Below are positions 17,690 to 27,114 of a DNA stretch of 64,000 nt, in pieces. Within the stretch, counting starts at the first letter, position 1, and every line of letters starts with the position of its first letter. The DNA comes from BS750m-G4 sp964472195 (GTDB lineage: Bacteria; Bacteroidota; Ignavibacteria; Tepidaquicellales; Tepidaquicellaceae): assembly GCA_964472195.1 (NCBI GenBank), contig CAYYJH010000001.1:1-64000 (forward strand), read 5' to 3'. A model generated the notes under the pieces. That model saw only the letters and a list, made by a program, of their open reading frames with translations. It searched no databases and had not been told where the DNA came from. The position numbers and the translations under genes were made by a program.

Positions 17690-18220
17690 ATGTTAAAAGG
17701 AGAAAAAATAACTTTAAGACCACTGAATATCGAAGATGCAAAGCACACATTGGAATTAAGATATGATGTTGAAGCTAATAAATCTTTAATAGCTTATCCA
17801 TATCCAGTGAATATCGAAAACGAAAGGGAATGGATAGAAAATCTCTACCCAAAAGGTGTTAGAGAAAATATTTATTTTGCGATTGAAGAAAATACAAGTA
17901 ATAAATTTGTTGGTTATTTAAGTTTGCAGAAAATAAATTATATAAATAGGAATGGTAATTTTGGTGTTATATTATTGAAGAAGTTTCGTGGAAAAGGTTA
18001 CTCAGTTGAAGCAATGAAGTTATTTTTTACTTATGTTTTTAACCAGATTAATTTGAGAAAGATAAAATTGGAAGTTCTAAAAGAGAACGAGAAAGCTATT
18101 AAGATTTATCAAGACCTTGGTTTTAACGAAGAGGGAATTTTAAAAGAGCATATTTATCAGGACGGAAAGTACAAAGACCTTTTATTAATGAGTCTTTTCT
18201 CAAAGGATTTTAATAAATAA
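17690..18220 (+). CDS. GNAT-family N-acetyltransferase
   Basis: This encodes 176 residues with a RimJ/RimL-like layout: GEKITLRPLNIEDA at the start, GVILLKKFRGKGYSVEAM as the acetyl-CoA-binding motif A, and KIKLEVLKENEKAIKIYQDLGF as motif B. In sugar loci such enzymes (PseH- or WbjA-like) acetylate amino sugars; here an aminotransferase product from 10004 or 42589 is a reasonable acceptor. Protein N-terminal acetylation cannot be ruled out. Confidence 0.8.
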   Translation: MLKGEKITLRPLNIEDAKHTLELRYDVEANKSLIAYPYPVNIENEREWIENLYPKGVRENIYFAIEENTSNKFVGYLSLQKINYINRNGNFGVILLKKFRGKGYSVEAMKLFFTYVFNQINLRKIKLEVLKENEKAIKIYQDLGFNEEGILKEHIYQDGKYKDLLLMSLFSKDFNK

Positions 18221-18234
18221 GTTAATTTGAGATT

Positions 18235-18924
18235 ATGAACGTAGTGATTATGCAGCCGTTTTATCTTTTTTTGAGAAAGCATTTTCATCAGGTGAAAAGG
18301 GCAGATTTGTATATATTCATGGACGATACTCAATTTGTGAAGAACTCTCATCACAATCGAAATCGAATAAAATCTCAAAACGGTCTGTTATGGTTGACGG
18401 TCCCAGTGTATCATAAAGGAAGATTCGGACAGAAGATAAAAGAAGTTGAAATTGACAACAACAAAAGTTGGAGACAAAAGCATTGGCAGAGTATTAAGAT
18501 GTGTTATTCAAAAGCACCTTATTTTGCGGAATACAAAGATTTTTTTGAGTACGCATATCAAAAGAAATGGAATAATTTAGCTGAATTAAATATGTATTTA
18601 ATCAAGAACATTTCTGAGTTGCTCGGAATAAAAGACACTAAATTTCAGAAGTTATCTGAACTTAATATAAATAATGAAAATTCGACACAAAGACTGATTA
18701 ACATTTGTGAAAGTGTTGGAGCTGATAAATATATTATAGGTACACGAGCAAAAGACTACATGGAAGAATGGAGATGGGAAAATACTAAAGTAAAACTCGA
18801 ATATTTTGAACCGGAGTATCCTTCTTACCCCCAGCTATGGGGAGAGTTTCAGGAACATTGTGCAATAATTGATCTGTTGTTTAATTGCGGTGATAAATCC
18901 GGTGAATATATTTGGGGAATATGA
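18235..18924 (+). CDS. WbqC-family protein
   Basis: This encodes 229 residues. The sequence VVIMQPFYLFL near the start, FMDDTQFVKNSHHNRNRIK, LWLTVPV and a QLWGEFQEHCAIIDLLFNCG end define the WbqC-like family, found almost only in polysaccharide loci and often beside aminotransferases and GNATs. Biochemical role is not established; a part in amino-sugar acylation has been suggested from context. It lies 14 bases after the GNAT gene, matching that usual pairing. Confidence 0.85.
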   Translation: MNVVIMQPFYLFLRKHFHQVKRADLYIFMDDTQFVKNSHHNRNRIKSQNGLLWLTVPVYHKGRFGQKIKEVEIDNNKSWRQKHWQSIKMCYSKAPYFAEYKDFFEYAYQKKWNNLAELNMYLIKNISELLGIKDTKFQKLSELNINNENSTQRLINICESVGADKYIIGTRAKDYMEEWRWENTKVKLEYFEPEYPSYPQLWGEFQEHCAIIDLLFNCGDKSGEYIWGI

Positions 18925-18956
18925 GATTATAAAAATTAAAGTTTAAATAAGAAACC

Positions 18957-18961
18957 AGGAG
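18957..18961 (+). promoter_or_regulatory. Shine-Dalgarno sequence deciding a GTG start
   Basis: AGGAG lies 8 bases before the GTG at 18970. Most genes in this window have no such site, so it supports the GTG as the true start of the dehydratase. Confidence 0.6.
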
Positions 18962-18969
18962 TACAAAAA

Positions 18970-20031
18970 GTGAAAAGAATTCTAATTACAGGTGGTACAG
19001 GTTCGTGGGGACACGAACTTACAAAGCATTTGCTTAAGGATAAACATAACGAGATAATAATATATACGAGAGGTGAGCAAAAGCAAGTGGAAATGAAAAG
19101 AGAGTTCTATGATTATAAAGACCGTATGTATTTTCTCATTGGAGACGTCAGAAACAACGACAGGTTATTGGAGGCTTCGCTAAATGTTGATACAATCTTT
19201 CATTTAGCAGCATTGAAGCATGTTCCTGTTTGTGAAGAGAATCCCTGGGAAACCATTCTAACTAATATTACCGGAACGAACAATGTTATACAAGCTGCTA
19301 AAGCAAACAAAGTTGGTAAAGTTGTATTTGTTTCTACTGATAAAGCGGTCGACCCATTGAATGTTTATGGTACTTCGAAAAGTATGGCAGAAAAAATGAT
19401 CGTTGCGGGGAATAGGAATTCACATCATACAAAATTTATTTGTATAAGAGCTGGTAATGTACTCGGTACAAATGGCAGTGTTGTTCCGCTTTTTAGAGAA
19501 CAGATTATTCATAAGAATGTTATTACAATTACACATCCTGATATGACGAGATTTTTTATAAGAGTCAGCGATGCGATAAAGTTCGTTCTCAAAGCAACCG
19601 ATGAAGCGGTGGGGGGTGAGATTTTTGTTGCAAAAATGCCCTCGACTCAAATAACCGACCTTGCAAAAGTTATGATAAAACATTTCGGGAATGAAAAGAC
19701 AGGGACAAAAAATATAGGTATCCGACCTGGAGAAAAAGTACACGAGGTTTTAGTTTCAAGATACGAAGCAAGCAGAACAATTATTTCGAATAACTGGTAT
19801 ATTGTGCTTCCTATGATTTTTATACCAGCTATCGAAAAGAAATATGACAGATCGAATTATGAGTTTATCGAAAAAGAATATTCATCGAAAGAGACAGAGA
19901 AGCTGTCACCCGAAGGTATTGAAAAACTTTTGCAGATAAGTGGATTCTTAGAGGATTTAGGTGAAAAAGAAATAACAACAGAACCCGAAGATCTATTAGA
20001 GCTTTTCAGAAAAGAAGGATGGCTTAGGTAA
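18970..20031 (+). CDS. UDP-GlcNAc 4,6-dehydratase/5-epimerase (FnlA/WbjB/WbvB type)
   Basis: This is a cytoplasmic SDR of 353 residues. The cofactor motif is GGTGSWG (8-14). T123-D124-K125 replaces the usual Ser region as in this subfamily, with NVYGTSK giving Tyr133 and Lys137, and AALKHVPVCEENP is typical of UDP-GlcNAc-inverting dehydratases. It would give the 4-keto-6-deoxy-L sugar. An RmlD-like reductase follows after one base and a WecB-type 2-epimerase lies at 30935, so UDP-L-FucNAc, L-QuiNAc or L-RhaNAc is the likely product. Confidence 0.85.
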   Translation: MKRILITGGTGSWGHELTKHLLKDKHNEIIIYTRGEQKQVEMKREFYDYKDRMYFLIGDVRNNDRLLEASLNVDTIFHLAALKHVPVCEENPWETILTNITGTNNVIQAAKANKVGKVVFVSTDKAVDPLNVYGTSKSMAEKMIVAGNRNSHHTKFICIRAGNVLGTNGSVVPLFREQIIHKNVITITHPDMTRFFIRVSDAIKFVLKATDEAVGGEIFVAKMPSTQITDLAKVMIKHFGNEKTGTKNIGIRPGEKVHEVLVSRYEASRTIISNNWYIVLPMIFIPAIEKKYDRSNYEFIEKEYSSKETEKLSPEGIEKLLQISGFLEDLGEKEITTEPEDLLELFRKEGWLR

Positions 20032-20032
20032 G

Positions 20033-20854
20033 ATGAAAACTGTGATGGTTTTTGGTGTTAGTGGAATGTTAGGAAGAACTCTTTTAGATTATTTTAAGCA
20101 AAGGAATTACAACGTTGTTGGTATAACAAGAAACGAGTTTGATATTTCTAAATCGAGCAATGACGATTTAAAAGAAATAGTAGATAATAATAAGCCAGAG
20201 TATATAATAAATGCAGCAGGAATAATAAAACAAAAAATTAATCTGTTCTCAATAGAGGAAACGATTAGAGTAAATTCCATTTTCCCGAGAAACCTTGATA
20301 GAATATCCTATGATAAAAGATCAAGGTTAATTCATATTACAACTGATTGTGTTTATAACGGTTCTAAAGGTAATTATGATGAGAATGATATGTTTGATGC
20401 AAATGATGTTTATGGTATGACCAAATGTGCGGGTGAAATATCAAGAGCTATGAATATAAGGACATCAATAATTGGAGAAGAGATGAAATCGGATTATTCA
20501 TTGCTTGCCTGGACCAAGGCTAACAAGGGTAAAAAGATAAACGGTTATAAAAACCATTTCTGGAATGGATTAACGACTTTATATTTAGCAGAATTAATCG
20601 ATATAATTATTGATAAAGGATTGTATCAACCGGGGATGTATCATTTGCATTCACCCAGCACAGTTTCAAAACTAGAATTATTGGAAATTATTAATCAAGT
20701 TTATAAACTTGATTTAGAAATTGCATCAATCGAGCACGAACAGAGAATTGATAGATCGTTGAAATCCATTTATAAACTTCAAGAAATTGTTACAAAGGAT
20801 ATTGAAACACAGGTTAAAGAGTTGAAAGAATTTTATAAGCAATTCAATAAATAA
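20033..20854 (+). CDS. RmlD-like SDR reductase partnering the FnlA-type dehydratase
   Basis: This encodes 273 residues. The cofactor motif is GVSGMLG (8-14); T104-D105 and VYGMTK (Tyr127, Lys131) give the active site. Its length suits the WbvR type of reductase rather than the longer WbjC, which carries an extra cupin domain. It begins one base after the dehydratase stop, so the two are surely co-expressed, and it probably reduces the 4-keto intermediate. The active-site Tyr and Lys are intact. Confidence 0.75.
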   Translation: MKTVMVFGVSGMLGRTLLDYFKQRNYNVVGITRNEFDISKSSNDDLKEIVDNNKPEYIINAAGIIKQKINLFSIEETIRVNSIFPRNLDRISYDKRSRLIHITTDCVYNGSKGNYDENDMFDANDVYGMTKCAGEISRAMNIRTSIIGEEMKSDYSLLAWTKANKGKKINGYKNHFWNGLTTLYLAELIDIIIDKGLYQPGMYHLHSPSTVSKLELLEIINQVYKLDLEIASIEHEQRIDRSLKSIYKLQEIVTKDIETQVKELKEFYKQFNK

Positions 20855-20925
20855 ATATGTTAGGTTAACTAAATATTTTTATTAGGAAATACAAGTTTTT
20901 AGAAGTAACATTAGTTTTAAACTGA

Positions 20926-21927
20926 GTGCAAACAGAAAACAAAAGAAATATTTTTAATCAGAAGGAAAGAATCTCTATTCTTATTCCAACTCATAACGAT
21001 AGTAAATATCTAAAAGAGTGTTTGGATAGTATAGTTACTCAAACATATAAAAATTTTGAGATAATTATTTGTGATGATTGTTCAAAAGAAGATGAATTTA
21101 ACAAGATCAAATCTATTGTCGATAGCTACAATAGTAAATGTGATTCTATAACATTGCATAGAAACGAAACTAATCTTGGATATCAAAAAAATTGGAACAA
21201 ATTAATTGATCTAACAAACAATGAGATGTTTCATATATTACATGCTGATGATGTTTTTCATAATAATGAAGTAATATCTAAGCTTGTAAGATTCTTAAAC
21301 AATCACAAAGACTTTGCATTAGTCGGTGGTCTTGTGGATATTATTGACGCTAACGGTATTCTATTGAATAGTTCAAATGGAAATGGTGATAAGAAATGGA
21401 AAAAAGGAGAAGTCTTTGAGTTTGTAACACAAAAGAATTCGCATATAAACTGTTCTACTGTAATGATGAGGAAATCTTTTGTAAAGCAGGTTGGGCTGTT
21501 TGATCCGGGAATAGAAGGCGCAGATGAAGAGTTGTGGCCCCGTGTCCTGACAAAGTTTCCGATTGCAGAGTTGGGTGAGTCTTTGGTTTCTCATAGGATT
21601 CATTCTGAACAAACCGAATCAAAGTTTTGGTTTAACAAGAAAAATTTTACGGATACCTGGAAAAAATTCAACGTCGTTATCGATTATGAAGATAGAGTTC
21701 ATTTAAGGAGAAAGATGAAGAAACATTTAAGGAAAAAATTTTCAAGAAGCGCTTTATATGTTGCGGATAGAGTCCTTAAGGAATTTCAGTCGAAAAAAAT
21801 GTCGATATGGCATTTAATGGTTTCATTACGATTTGAACCATTAATTGTTTTGAAACGTAAAGCATACTGGGTGGTTTTACTGCGTAATTTAAGATCTAAA
21901 AAATCCTTAGCAAACAATAATAAATAA
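20926..21927 (+). CDS. Family 2 glycosyltransferase
   Basis: This encodes 333 residues from a GTG start. ISILIPTHNDSKYLKECLDS opens the GT-A fold, ICDDCS supplies the nucleotide-binding Asp, HADD (106-109) is the metal-binding DxD-type site, and GADEELWPR is the acceptor-side acidic motif. It adds one sugar of the repeat unit at the cytoplasmic face of the membrane. Sugar and linkage are unknown. There are no long hydrophobic segments. Confidence 0.85.
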   Translation: MQTENKRNIFNQKERISILIPTHNDSKYLKECLDSIVTQTYKNFEIIICDDCSKEDEFNKIKSIVDSYNSKCDSITLHRNETNLGYQKNWNKLIDLTNNEMFHILHADDVFHNNEVISKLVRFLNNHKDFALVGGLVDIIDANGILLNSSNGNGDKKWKKGEVFEFVTQKNSHINCSTVMMRKSFVKQVGLFDPGIEGADEELWPRVLTKFPIAELGESLVSHRIHSEQTESKFWFNKKNFTDTWKKFNVVIDYEDRVHLRRKMKKHLRKKFSRSALYVADRVLKEFQSKKMSIWHLMVSLRFEPLIVLKRKAYWVVLLRNLRSKKSLANNNK

Positions 21928-21940
21928 TCGGAGCTATCAT

Positions 21941-22601
21941 TTGAGTAAGTTCAGGAATTTTTTAAAGGTTGTATTTCTTGAAGAGCTCTTTAATGGTTCA
22001 CTCTTTTTTAATTTATTAAAGAAAAACTTTGGAGATGCAAAGACTGTTTTGGAGTTGGGCGCCGGTGAGGATAGTTATCTAAATTTTAAAGATAGAGATT
22101 TTCATATAACAGCTTTGGACCTTCATAAACCCTCCCTTGAGAAATCAAAAAAACATAATAATTTTGATGAATATGTTCTTGGAGATGCAAGAAAAATTGC
22201 TACTATATTTGATTGTGATTCTTTCGATGTCGTAACGTCCTTCGACCTTATTGAACATTTTGAAAAAAACGAAGGTTACAGACTGTTAGACGATATGACT
22301 AAAATTGCGAAAAAAAAGTTGTTGTATATACACCTAATGGATTTGTTCCGCAGTCAGCAACCGATGATAATCCTTTCCAGGAACATAAATCAGGTTGGAC
22401 GTATCAAGAGATGAAAAAGTTGGGATATAAAGTTTACGGTGTTAATGGTTTTAGAAAACTCCGGGGGCGGTATGCAGTTCCGAAAATAAAACCCGTGAAT
22501 TCGGAAATTTCATCTCTAACTTAAGTCAGATTTTCTTGAATATTTCAAGACTACAGAAATATTCTTATGCGATATTGTGTGTTAAAGATGTTAGTAAGTG
22601 A
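21941..22601 (+). pseudogene. Class I SAM methyltransferase gene with two frame breaks
   Basis: The first frame starts at TTG 21941 (GGAG nearby) and shows KTVLELGAGEDSYL, DFHITALDLHKPSLE and SFDVVTSFDLIEHF, a standard methyltransferase core, but runs into nonsense after KIAKKK at 22317. A shift in the run of eight A (22310-22317) continues in the next frame with VVVYTPNGFVPQ, the expected family phrase, to about 22492. A second one-base shift at CCC (22492-22494) then reads REFGNFISNLSQIF and ends KDVSK at 22601. Restored length is about 220 residues. Both breaks are single-base losses in homopolymers, so either decay, slippage or sequencing error. As written the product would be 157 residues. 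Confidence 0.8.
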
Positions 22602-22629
22602 ATCTTTAGGGTTGTCGATAGCTGATGAA

Positions 22630-23289
22630 TTATATTTCGAAACAATTGTTTTCTTTGTAAAAAATTGAAGTCCACCATCCAAATCGTTCAATAGGTCCAT
22701 TACCCTCAAAATCTATCCTTTTATAACCATTATTAATTAAAAAGTCATAGCCTTCTGAATATTTTTCTCTGTCAGCATTATCCCACACTATAACACCATC
22801 TGGTTTTAAGGAATTTAATGAATTCTTTGCACAATTTACCCTGTCTCTTCCATCGATAATGACTATATCAAACTTATTTGTATATTTAGTGATAACTTTA
22901 GAATAATTTCCTCCGGGTACTAAATCAAAATGTAAAAGTTCAACGTTTGAAGGAATTAATTTTTTCATTTTTTCATACCACTCTTTGTTATGTTCACATG
23001 CAATCACGCTTGCAACACGCTCAGCCCACCATAAAGTTGAATTACCAGAACCGTATTCGAATACACTCATATTTCTATCTACTCTTCCTTGAAGGAAACT
23101 TATTGCAGGATAAGTCATCCACGGAATAGGTTCACCTTTTGCGTTAATACATTTTCTCTTCTCCATACTTAAAAACCATCCGGTATCGCTTATGAAACTA
23201 TCATCTTTAAGTTGGTAAGGACGGATTAGGTTTTTGGTAAATCTATACCGATTCATGATTTTAATAAAGAATGAATTGTTATTTTTCAC
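22630..23289 (-). CDS. Class I SAM-dependent methyltransferase, reversed in the locus
   Basis: This encodes 219 residues from GTG at 23289, or 208 from ATG at 23256. MSVFEYGSGNSTLWWAERV is motif I, FDIVIIDGRDRVNCAKNSL the Asp-containing post-motif, and DGVIVWDNADR follows as in methyltransferase_24/FkbM-like enzymes. It is the only minus-strand gene between 1663 and 49497 and faces the broken methyltransferase gene end to end, 28 bases apart. Its base composition is like that of its neighbours. It may have been inserted later; acceptor unknown. Confidence 0.75.
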   Translation of the reverse strand: MKNNNSFFIKIMNRYRFTKNLIRPYQLKDDSFISDTGWFLSMEKRKCINAKGEPIPWMTYPAISFLQGRVDRNMSVFEYGSGNSTLWWAERVASVIACEHNKEWYEKMKKLIPSNVELLHFDLVPGGNYSKVITKYTNKFDIVIIDGRDRVNCAKNSLNSLKPDGVIVWDNADREKYSEGYDFLINNGYKRIDFEGNGPIERFGWWTSIFYKENNCFEI

Positions 23290-23568
23290 AGTTGATATTA
23301 TTACATTTAAATATTTTATGATAATGCAATATATGGAAAATTCATTGTATTAACAGTTAAGTAAACTATTTTAGATAAAAATTTTATTAATCAGTATTAT
23401 TATTCTAAAGTAATAGCTTTTCAATAGATTTTAAAAGTAAAGTAAAATATATTATTATAATTATGGTAGTTTACTTCATGAGTGTACTATTAAAATTGTT
23501 GCTATAAATAGTTTCTTAAAGTAACTAAGTTTTTATAGGATTATTTTTGTTCGGTGGAAACAGTATAA
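23290..23568. other. 279-base non-coding gap between divergent genes
   Basis: This is the longest gap in the polysaccharide locus and separates divergent methyltransferase genes, so it should hold promoters for both. It is very AT-rich. AGTAAACTA (23359-23367) and TAGTTTACT (23467-23475) are an inverted pair about 100 bases apart. I see no strong -35/-10 pair, tRNA or mobile-element end. Confidence 0.3.
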
Positions 23569-24399
23569 ATGAAAGAGAATTGCAAACTTTGTGGTTCTAC
23601 AGTATTTGTAGAATATTTAGAACACAAAGGATATAAATATTTTCGGTGTAAGAATTGTTCACTTGTTCAGTTAATGCCAATGCCTGATAATGAAGAATTG
23701 AAAAAAGCTTATTCACAGAAATATTACAATGAAGAAAAGAGCTTTGTGAAGAAATATTATTGGAACATGCATGAATCATATGAGAAGTTTTTAACAATTG
23801 AAAAAAAGGTAGGGAAAATTAAAGGGCTAAAATTATTTGATGTTGGAGCTGGTGAAGGTCGTTTTCTCGATATTGCTAAAGAATTCGAAGTTGAAACCTA
23901 TGGAAGTGAAATCTCTGATTATGGCAAGCAGGAAATAATTAAAAAAGGTCACAAATTCATTGATAATATCTCTGAATATAAAAACTTCTTTGATATAATA
24001 ACATTATGGGATGTTGCGGAGCATTTAAATGAACCTTTGAAAGAATATCAAAAATATTACAATGTATTAAAAACGAACGGTCATATCTTTATTGCGACCT
24101 CTTGGATAGATGATTTAGTGGATAAACTCATGTTTGGATACACTATGTGGTCTGATCCACCTTATCATACACTGTTGTATAATAAACACACATTACAAAA
24201 ATTTTTAAATAATGCTGGATTTAAGAATTTCAATAGAGAAAAAAATCATAAATCAGGAAACTATTATCATTATACAAAGAAATTCTGGCTATTGAAACAA
24301 TTTATTAAAAAATTTATTCGTTATAAAGAGTGGAAAAGAGCAAAACTGAATAATCAAGCAGGTGTAGGAAGTTATTTGTTTGTATCTGCTCAAAAATAA
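23569..24399 (+). CDS. Zinc-ribbon class I methyltransferase
   Basis: This encodes 276 residues. An N-terminal zinc ribbon (C5, C8, C27, C30) precedes a Methyltransf_23-type domain: LKLFDVGAGEGRFLDIAKEF as the SAM loop, FDIITLWDVAEHLNEP as the acidic/His post-motif. Proteins of this layout are frequent in O-antigen and spore-coat sugar loci, some being C-methyltransferases, but the C-terminal domain of the known TylCIII C-methyltransferases is missing here. It begins the second half of the locus after the long gap. Confidence 0.8.
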   Translation: MKENCKLCGSTVFVEYLEHKGYKYFRCKNCSLVQLMPMPDNEELKKAYSQKYYNEEKSFVKKYYWNMHESYEKFLTIEKKVGKIKGLKLFDVGAGEGRFLDIAKEFEVETYGSEISDYGKQEIIKKGHKFIDNISEYKNFFDIITLWDVAEHLNEPLKEYQKYYNVLKTNGHIFIATSWIDDLVDKLMFGYTMWSDPPYHTLLYNKHTLQKFLNNAGFKNFNREKNHKSGNYYHYTKKFWLLKQFIKKFIRYKEWKRAKLNNQAGVGSYLFVSAQK

Positions 24400-24446
24400 A
24401 AAAGATTTAAATTTCAATTCATAATATAAGAGTTAGCTCCCCAGCT

Positions 24447-25646
24447 ATGATTGGAACTGCATTGTACAGAAAAAGAACATTTGTTACCATCTATCCTGAT
24501 TTAGAAAATGTTCATATTATGAAAGAACCGGGACAAATTGGATACAGGTTTTCTAAATTATTTGGATTCGATAGTATAGTTGTTTCGTATCAAAATGGCG
24601 AGTATGAAAATTTAAAATATACTCCTGGTCTTCGACAGAACTTCATTAAGAAAAGATGCAATTTCAAATTCTTCGATTTAAATAGCATTAGATATGTGAT
24701 AAAAAACGCATCCCGCATTGATGTTTTACACATGCAGCATTTCAATTTGGACACTTTATCTACGGGTTTTGTTTACAAGTTTTTGAATCCTAATGGTTTC
24801 TTTTTCGTGAGATTAGATTTCTGCCCGGGTGATTTTTTTGGACCTGAACCTGATATTCGTTTTTGGTTTAAAAATGATGGAAGAATTAGAACTAAGATTA
24901 AAAACTTCCTCCAGAAAAAATTTGCAAAATCAGTCGATCTCTGGAGCGATCAGGACCTTAGTTCATCAGATTTTGTTACAAAGAAATATTCTTTTTTCAA
25001 AAACAAATTAACAGAAGTTTATAACGGGGTTGATATAGATTCAATTCAACAATACAATTATCTATTGAAAGAATTCTCGGAGAAAGAAAATATTATTCTT
25101 TGTTCGGTTGCACGTGTCGGGAGTTACCAAAAAGCAATTGATGTTCTTTTGGAAACATTTGCACTTTTGCCCGAAGATATAGGATGGCAGCTTCATATTG
25201 CTGGATCAATACAAAAAGAGTTTAATGTTTTTCTAAAAGGTTTCTTTAAAAAACATCCAGAGCTTCAATCAAAAGTATTTTTTCACGGTGAATTAAATAA
25301 AAAGGATTTGTATGAGATGTATAATAGAGCAAAAATATTTTGTTTGTTTTCACGTTATGAATCTTTTACAAATGTTTTACCTGAAGCTATGTATTTCAAA
25401 AATACGCTTATCGTAACGAATTTTGGTGGTGCAAAGATAATGGTCGATGGTAATAAATCAGGTTGTATTGTAGAAAGAGATAATCCTCAGCAAATTGCAA
25501 AGGTATTGTTGAAATATATGAATGATAACAAATTGTTGGAAGAAACTGGAAATCATTCTCACAAATTTGCAATCAATAAACTAAGCTGGGATAAAATTGC
25601 TAAAGATTTATACGAAATAATAAATAAAAATGAACTTCAGAGATAA
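24447..25646 (+). CDS. Family 4 glycosyltransferase
   Basis: This is a GT-B enzyme of 399 residues. The nucleotide-sugar site is seen in LCSVARVGSYQKAIDVLLE, HIAGSI and FSRYESFTNVLPEAM, where the two Glu of the E-x7-E motif stand, then GGAKIMVDGNKSGCIVE. It transfers a sugar with retention. Its last 17 bases overlap the next gene, so expression is coupled to the flippase at 25630. Confidence 0.85.
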   Translation: MIGTALYRKRTFVTIYPDLENVHIMKEPGQIGYRFSKLFGFDSIVVSYQNGEYENLKYTPGLRQNFIKKRCNFKFFDLNSIRYVIKNASRIDVLHMQHFNLDTLSTGFVYKFLNPNGFFFVRLDFCPGDFFGPEPDIRFWFKNDGRIRTKIKNFLQKKFAKSVDLWSDQDLSSSDFVTKKYSFFKNKLTEVYNGVDIDSIQQYNYLLKEFSEKENIILCSVARVGSYQKAIDVLLETFALLPEDIGWQLHIAGSIQKEFNVFLKGFFKKHPELQSKVFFHGELNKKDLYEMYNRAKIFCLFSRYESFTNVLPEAMYFKNTLIVTNFGGAKIMVDGNKSGCIVERDNPQQIAKVLLKYMNDNKLLEETGNHSHKFAINKLSWDKIAKDLYEIINKNELQR

Positions 25647-27072
25647 GTTTAGAATTCCACAATTGGCGAAAGATAGTTTTCTCGTAACAGTTTCGAATGG
25701 CATTAATTATCTGGTTGGTGCTGTATGGGGCATATTACTTGCAAGATGGTTAGGAACGGATTTCTTTGGGATTTATATTTTTTGGTATTCGGTTTCGATG
25801 ATAGTATTTGCTGTGGGAGAGTTTGGATTAACAAATTATCTTACAAGAGAGTTAAGCCAAAAGAGCGAACAAAAAAATCTCATTTGTAATTATTCTAAAC
25901 TAATTCTTTTAGTTAATGCTATTTTAGTGTCATGTTTAGTAATATATGTTAAGTATTCAGAAAGTTTTTTCCCATATTTAGTTGTTGGGATTACTACGAT
26001 AATAATTGTGCAGTCGGATAGACTGTCTACAACCTTCTCTTCCTGGCATTATGCTAAAAAGAATGCTCTTTTTATTTCGAACCTATCTGTTGTAAAAAAC
26101 ATTTTTGTGCTGGGTGTGGGTTTTTTATTTTACCTTTCCGAATTTAATTATTTTTATATTCTGATTGTCCCCGCTTTTTTTTCATTTTTAAGATTCTTGA
26201 CTACGTTCAGTATTATACTAAAGAAAGAAAAAATATCCTTCATGGATGTTTTATTACACAAGATCAGTGTTAGTAATCTTAAAGAAAGTTTATCAGCCAC
26301 CTGGGTTTTTGGTGCGATAGCAATAATAACAACTATTCAGCTTAATAGTGATGCTCCGATATTAAAATTTTTGGGTTTTTCAGAACATGATTTCGGCGTG
26401 ATTGGTGCAGCTAACAGGATAAAAACTGTGATCGCTTTGACAGGAACATCTATCTTTTCAGTTGTTTTTCCTCGATTATCAAAAGATTTTAGTATATCAA
26501 AGGAAAGATTTACAGATACTTTTTTAAAAGTTTTTAAACCTGTATTTGTTTTTTCAATTATGCTATGCTCTTTTTTAATAATTTTTTCGGGTAAAATAAT
26601 TTTGTTGTTATTTGGAAAGGCTTATGCTGATGCGGTACCTTTCATGGTTTTGTTTTCATATGGTTCCATTAGTACAGTGTTGATTCTTTTCGGTCATACT
26701 ATAACTGCTTTAAATCGACAGGATTTTAGTCTAAAGATGATCGTTATAATTTATACTTTAGTTCCAATACTTAAAATAATTCTCATACCCGAATACGGAA
26801 GCATAGTCGTAGGTTGGTTAGGAGCAATAGGACCATGGACAGGGTTTATAATTAATTTTACATTTATACTTAAGTATTTGGTGCCCAAAGTTGAAAGTAC
26901 TTTTATTTTTAAAATAACTTTTATTACACTAATTGGACTTGTTTTACCTGTGCTGGCAAATTATTATGCATTAAATGAATTTATTTCTTTTTCAATTATC
27001 TTTTTATTGTTAATCTTGTTTAGCAGATTGTTCAATGTATTAAATTTTAAATCATTAGTAATAACACAGTAA
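25630..27072 (+). CDS. Second Wzx-type flippase
   Basis: This inner-membrane protein has 480 residues and about 14 hydrophobic helices. NGINYLVGAVWGILLARWLG and GIYIFWYSVSMI are typical of O-unit and teichuronate flippases. It overlaps the GT4 gene upstream and is followed after 42 bases by the polymerase-like gene, so this flippase is better placed than the one at 15433 to serve the Wzy system. The two flippases are not close copies. Confidence 0.85.
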   Translation: MNFRDKFRIPQLAKDSFLVTVSNGINYLVGAVWGILLARWLGTDFFGIYIFWYSVSMIVFAVGEFGLTNYLTRELSQKSEQKNLICNYSKLILLVNAILVSCLVIYVKYSESFFPYLVVGITTIIIVQSDRLSTTFSSWHYAKKNALFISNLSVVKNIFVLGVGFLFYLSEFNYFYILIVPAFFSFLRFLTTFSIILKKEKISFMDVLLHKISVSNLKESLSATWVFGAIAIITTIQLNSDAPILKFLGFSEHDFGVIGAANRIKTVIALTGTSIFSVVFPRLSKDFSISKERFTDTFLKVFKPVFVFSIMLCSFLIIFSGKIILLLFGKAYADAVPFMVLFSYGSISTVLILFGHTITALNRQDFSLKMIVIIYTLVPILKIILIPEYGSIVVGWLGAIGPWTGFIINFTFILKYLVPKVESTFIFKITFITLIGLVLPVLANYYALNEFISFSIIFLLLILFSRLFNVLNFKSLVITQ

Positions 27073-27114
27073 TTTGTAAATAACTTAGATGAAAATAATT
27101 ATTCATTGTAAGAA

